A DNA stretch of 64,000 bases from the NCBI GenBank assembly GCA_028015205.1, contig JAPWFG010000064.1, forward strand, positions 1 through 64,000. The letters run 5' to 3'. This document shows positions 60,279-64,000 of this stretch, in pieces. The notes beneath the pieces were generated by a model, which worked only from the letters and a program-made list of their open reading frames with translations, had not been told where the DNA came from and did not search any database. Source of the DNA: Mytilisepta virgata (taxonomy: Eukaryota; Mollusca; Bivalvia; Mytilida; Mytilidae). Position 1 is the first letter of the stretch. Each line of letters begins with the position of its first letter. The translations under genes were made by a program, and so were the position numbers.

Positions 60279-60458
60279 AAATGTTGACATTACAATAGCC
60301 ATTGCCAACGACATTGCTATATAAAGGTTGATGCGTAGTCACATAAAAAATATAATCTCTTGTATTTTGTCAAATTTTATGAACACATGGAATATGTAAA
60401 TGTAATAAACAGAATAACTAATCTGGAAAATTGGAATACTAAAAATCTACAACTCGTG

Positions 60459-61140
60459 ACTGAATAAATTGCTTCGCTGAGCGCAGCTGGATACGACCGC
60501 AGAGGTCCAACCCTGAACAGTTGGGGCAAAAATGGACACAATATTCACGCTTGATACAGAATTTGGATTGAAATTAAATATTTGACACATAATAGGTGTC
60601 TGACACAGAATAACTGTAGTCAAAGAACTTAGAATTGGACATATGATTTGAATTTATATTCAATTTTTTGCTTTTTGTGCAATATAATATGCTGTTGCAA
60701 ATTGACCCCTCCCCCCCAAAAAAAAATAAAATTAAACCCCTTTTTTTGCTTTTTTGCAATACACTATGCTGTTGCGTACTGGCCCCCCCCAAAAAAAAAT
60801 CATTGTATCCCCCTCCCCACCCTTTGTTTTGCAAAATAAAAATTTGAAGACATTTTCTTTTTAATTTCTGAAATCACCAAGATAATAACCAAACAAGAAA
60901 AATGCTTATTGGGCCCTTTTTTGGAACCTAATTCTTAAAATGTTGGGACCAAAACTCCCAAAATCAATCCCAACCTTCCTTTTGTGGTCATAAACCTTGT
61001 GTTTAAATTTCATAGATTTATACTTATGTTATAGTGCGAAAACCAAATGTCTTCAGACGACGACGACGCCAGACGACGATGACGACGACGACGCCAACGT
61101 CATACCAATATACGACCGCAAAAATTTTGCGGTCGTATAA
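60459..61140 (+). mobile_element. Dispersed element ending in a palindrome (mussel-type)
   Basis: Starts with TTGCTTCGCTGAGCGCAGCT and GGATACGACCGCAGAGGTCC. It ends with (GAC/GAT)n-rich sequence and then TACGACCGCAAAAATTTTGC followed by GGTCGTA, a near-perfect terminal palindrome. Inside are TTGGGACCAAAACTCCCAAA and CCTTCCTTTTGTGGTCATAA. I remember this wording as very common in mussel genomic sequence; no class is assigned. The poly-C/poly-A middle (60706-60795) creates spurious frames on both strands. Confidence 0.65.
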
Positions 61141-61219
61141 AAACACTAATAATTCACTCATGTGCTATGTGCATTCGTGAATTAATGTAATGTTCTGTAA
61201 CTCGTGGTAGATTTGTAGG

Positions 61220-61728
61220 TGCAGTAGAACTCTGATGGCTCGACCTCCAAGGGACCCTCAAATTCTGTTCGAGTCATGAGTAGTTCGAATTACCGAAATT
61301 TGTTCAGGTACGAAAAATTGCCAGAACCATCAGAATACGAGTTAGCATAGCTAATCATAACCACGAAATATTTCTAAATTCAAATTTAACAGGTAAATCA
61401 CTAATCAAAAGTTATCATGACATCTTTATTATGTTGAACAGTAAATGTTTACCTGTCAGATTCATCCATTTGTATTAAACTTGTGACTGTTAGCGTAAGT
61501 ATCAGGCAACAAGATTGTCCATTTAATTATCGAGTTTGAGTTTTCATTGGTAAAATACACTATTTTGTAATAGTTGGGACCAACATTTTTGTTCGACTTT
61601 CCGAGAAATCGCTGTTCAAGAAACTGGGGCTTTTTCAAGATGAAAATAATGTGAAAATTGACGGGACTTTCAAAATGGTTTGAGCCACCCTTGGTGTTCG
61701 AGTGATCCGAGTTCGACTGTATTTGAAT
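61220..61728. mobile_element. TIR element with TCGAAC-rich ends (pogo/Tigger-like MITE?)
   Basis: Left CAGTAGAACTCTGATGGCTC with GACC; right GTTCGAGTGATCCGAGTTCG then ACTGTA. Reverse-complementing the right end gives CAGTCGAACTCGGATCACTC, aligning to the left with few mismatches. Internal ATTCTGTTCGAGTCATGAGT and GTTCGACTTTCCGAG repeat the theme. Ends of the form CAGTNGAACTC are seen in pogo-type elements. No transposase is present. Confidence 0.6.
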
Positions 61729-62227
61729 TTCAAGATTAATTATGGTATAATTATTTCATGCTCCTATTCAACTACACAGTGAACTGACAAAGCAGCAAAT
61801 TATGTGACATTTGAGTTGTTTATTACCTCTGACAGTACATGTATTGCACCAGAGTTTTCAACTGACTGATTACCTGTGTGAGATCAGAGTGCGTCCAGTC
61901 TTAATTTACCGCCACAGTTCCTTACAATAAAGATTTCTACTGTAATTCTATCAAAATGAATTAATGACAGGAATTCAAATAAAACCATCCAGGTATTTTG
62001 TTCAATAGACAAGCTTTTAATTGGCATATTTTCAAACAAATTTTGAAAACACGAAACACAATGGCATGATTTTCTCTAATCATCAATGGGTCATATTGAG
62101 AAATTTCTAAATAAGTAAAAACGAATCTTAATATTGTGCAAAACGAAAATCAGAAGTTAAAATTTGAGTATTGTACAGAATGAAGACAACAGAGAGAAAT
62201 GAAGCCAAAAAATGAAAAGTATTGTAC

Positions 62228-62329
62228 CTGTAATGGACATCCTGATAATGTTGCTATCTCCCGGAGTATGGTTGTGGTTATTGCCGTTGTAGCATACCTC
62301 TGGTTAGCATTGAACTTTACAACAATACC
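62228..62329 (-). CDS. DNPEP: Aspartyl aminopeptidase, antepenultimate exon
   Basis: Thirty-four codons between the acceptor TTTGTTTTCAG (ending at 62330) and the donor GTACAA (from 62227). The translation GIVVKFNANQRYATTAITTT then ILREIA matches the M18 family segment 'P-VIK-N--QRYATTA----IREIA', which in the known structures belongs to the catalytic domain. It joins the next exon at [11 protein letters not shown], exactly as in vertebrate DNPEP. Both exon ends are phase 0. Confidence 0.93.
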
Positions 62330-62401
62330 CTGAAAACAAATTGTGTGTGGTATAGTAATATGTTTAATTCTGGAAGATTTTGTGCATTTACTTATAACTT
62401 T

Positions 62402-62657
62402 ATTTGTTTGTTTAGTTGGGGTTTTATGCCATTTTCAGCACATTTGCTTATTTTGTGGCGGCCAGTTTTTCATTGGTATAGGAAGCCGAGTACCCTGAGA
62501 GAACCACCGACCTTCTGTAGGAAAACTGGCAATCTTTGTCAATTAAGATCGGAGTCGAATACACCCGCCACAGGTGAGATTCGAACTCACAACCTTCGTC
62601 TTGACATGCTAGTGATCATTAGTAGTGATGACAAACTACCAATACCACTCGGCCTCC
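62402..62657 (-). mobile_element. tRNA-headed SINE (family S3), V-SINE-like
   Basis: On the minus strand it starts GGAGGCCGAGTGGTATTGG, an A-box region like that of tRNA-Ser or tRNA-Leu, followed by a B-box-like GAGTTCGAATCTC. The body has AAGGTCGGTGGTTCTCTCAG, GGTACTCGGCTTCCT and AAAACTGGCCGCCACAAAAT. The tail is CAACTAAACAAACAAATAAA. Similar SINEs (for example RUDI, of the V-SINE superfamily) are described across molluscs; identity to RUDI is only a guess. It lies in a DNPEP intron, in the same sense as the gene. Confidence 0.75.
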
Positions 62658-63024
62658 TAACTTTAATAACTATACCATTTTAAATTATTTCTTGTAAAAT
62701 ATCATTTTCAACATTCCAAAATTCCAATAGAATTAAAAAAAAAATCCATATATAAATTTGTTTATGTTTCAATGTATCAAGTATGTTGTTAATTTGAGTA
62801 CACATATAAAATTAAGTTGTGTTACAATTTCAGTTACAAATATCAAATGAACAACAAGCACAGTTTTATTCATTACCAAAATAATTTAGCTGTCTAAAAG
62901 GAGTAAGTTCACTAATTGGTGAAAATGGCCCCGTCCTTAACAATATTTCTGTTATGAATAAATAGTTGTATGTGATGTATGAAGCATGAAAACACATGAA
63001 ATTAACAAATAAATCCATACATTT
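62658..63024. other. DNPEP intron sequence, nothing recognised
   Basis: AT-rich intron between the SINE and the tandem array. The minus-strand frame at 62866-63054 has no motif. Confidence 0.45.
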
Positions 63025-63960
63025 GTATTTTGGGGTAAATAATGAAAAAATCATTAAAAACCACTGATTTCTGGAAAATAATTTTAATTTTTTAAATATT
63101 CAATTTTGATAATTGGTTGTTAGTTAAAATTAACACAAACTAACATGTCTTAGTATTCATATTCAATTTTTGGACATATTTGGGAATTTAACCTCATTTT
63201 TGGGGTAAAAGTTGAAAAAATCATAAAAAATCACAGATTTCTGGAAAATATTTTTATTTTGTTAAATATTGATTACTATGAATTCATTTCAAGTGAACAT
63301 TATCAAAAAATTACCTGCCAAAAAATTGAGACACAATTTTCATACATATTGTGGTATTTAACTTCATTTTTGGGGAAAAAGTTGAGAAAATATTCAAAAA
63401 TCACTGATTTCTGGAAAATTATTTGAATTTTTTAAATATTTAATTTTGATAATTGGTTGTTAGTTAAAATTAACTCAAACTAACATGTTTTAGTATTCAG
63501 ACTCAATTTTTGGACTTATTTGGGAATTTAACCTCATTTTTGGGGGAAAAGTTTAAAAAATCATAAAATATCAGAGTTCTGGAAAATATTTTTATTTTCC
63601 TAAATATTGACTACTATGAATTCATTTCAAGTGAACATTACCAAAATATTACCTGCCAAAAAATTGAGACACAATTTTCATACATATTGTGGTATTTAAC
63701 TTCATTTTTGGGGAAAAAGTTGAGAAAATATTCAAAAATCACTGATTTCTGGAAAATTATAATTTTAATTTTTTAAATATTTAATTTTGATAATTGGTTG
63801 TTAGTTAAAATTAACTCAAACTAACATGTCTTAGTATTCAGACTCAATTTTTGGACTTATTTGGGAATTTAACCTCATTTTTGGGGGAAAAGTTGAAAAA
63901 TCATAAAAAATCACAGAGTTCTGGAAAATATTTTTATTTTCTTAAATAAATATTGAGGAA
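63025..63960. repeat. Higher-order tandem repeat, ~340-bp unit of two ~170-bp halves
   Basis: TTTAACCTCATTTTTGGGG recurs at about 63188, 63528 and 63869 (period about 340). A sister form TTTAACTTCATTTTTGGGG recurs at about 63358 and 63698, half a period away. The halves share GATTTCTGGAAAAT but differ elsewhere: one has ATTGGTTGTTAGTTAAAATT, the other GAATTCATTTCAAGTGAACA. The array runs to within 40 bases of the window edge, inside a DNPEP intron. Confidence 0.9.
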
Positions 63961-64000
63961 TAAAGTCCTGATCACAGTCATCTTGTGTAGTCCTGGTTAC

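Larger units (their letters stand above)
59125..62329 (-). other. DNPEP: Gene 2 locus: aspartyl aminopeptidase, 3' part of the gene
   Basis: Three colinear minus-strand exons (62228-62329, 59864-60031, 59125-59172) join in phase 0 and give 105 C-terminal residues closely resembling animal aspartyl aminopeptidase, a cytosolic zinc metalloprotease of family M18 that removes N-terminal Asp or Glu from peptides. The remaining roughly 370 N-terminal residues should lie beyond the right end of the window. Introns here are about 0.7 and 2.2 kb and contain several mobile elements. Confidence 0.93.

Noticed and set aside
60574..60839. Frames on both strands around poly-C and poly-A runs.
   Set aside because: Low-complexity sequence inside a dispersed element; no motif and no splice signals.
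63960..64000. Possible further upstream DNPEP exon at the right edge.
   Set aside because: The last 40 bases, read on the minus strand, do not resemble the segment that should precede GIVVKFNANQRY, and no donor is visible.

Overview
The window is AT-rich, intron-rich eukaryotic DNA. It holds very little coding sequence and is packed with transposable-element debris and minisatellites. Conserved coding exons, standard GT-AG splice sites and many dispersed repeats that I associate with bivalve genomes suggest a marine bivalve, most likely a mussel of the Mytilus type. The organism call rests on remembered repeat families and not on a search. Two protein-coding genes can be supported. They lie tail to tail, with about 11 kb of repeat-filled intergenic DNA between them. 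Gene 1 (+ strand, 11814-48078) is a five-exon gene for a serine/arginine (RS)-rich protein of about 606 residues that I do not recognise by name. Exons are 11814-11823 (start codon, least certain), 36341-36501, 43356-43481, 44760-44789 and 46585-48078. Every junction keeps the frame. Its first intron is about 24.5 kb. Gene 2 (- strand, 62329 down to 59125, continuing beyond the right edge) is the C-terminal part of aspartyl aminopeptidase (DNPEP, peptidase family M18), in three exons including the stop codon. Region by region: 1-11.8 kb holds no gene I can support; it contains a near-perfect foldback repeat (325-482), a small MITE (4144-4335), a pearl-like element with ~165-bp internal units (5020-5960), an old 300-bp duplication and a ~45-bp minisatellite (9185-9760). 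Intron 1 (11.8-36.3 kb) contains two copies of a 260-bp repeat, tRNA-headed SINEs, MITEs, a perfect 26-bp inverted repeat, a 3.2-kb array of a 33-bp satellite whose every unit carries a 7-bp hairpin (31153-34360), and a 21-bp palindromic AT array. Introns 2-4 (36.5-46.6 kb) hold further SINEs, a 26-bp minisatellite and another pearl-like element. The intergenic region (48.1-59.1 kb) holds the most informative mobile elements. One is a 478-bp LTR element in miniature (TRIM-like) with tRNA-like pol III boxes inside its LTRs (49579-50056). The second is a 281-bp hAT-type MITE with an 8-bp target duplication (50785-51065). The third is a 1411-bp internally deleted hAT transposon (54425-55835) with a perfect 8-bp target duplication, a BED-finger remnant at one end and the transposase C-terminus at the other. 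The DNPEP introns carry a SINE, a palindrome-ended dispersed element, a TIR element and a 340-bp higher-order tandem repeat. Most open reading frames of 60-120 codons in the window are chance or repeat-derived. The strongest candidates for something undescribed are the tRNA-carrying TRIM, the RS protein with regularly spaced hydrophobic islands, and the hairpin-bearing 33-bp satellite.
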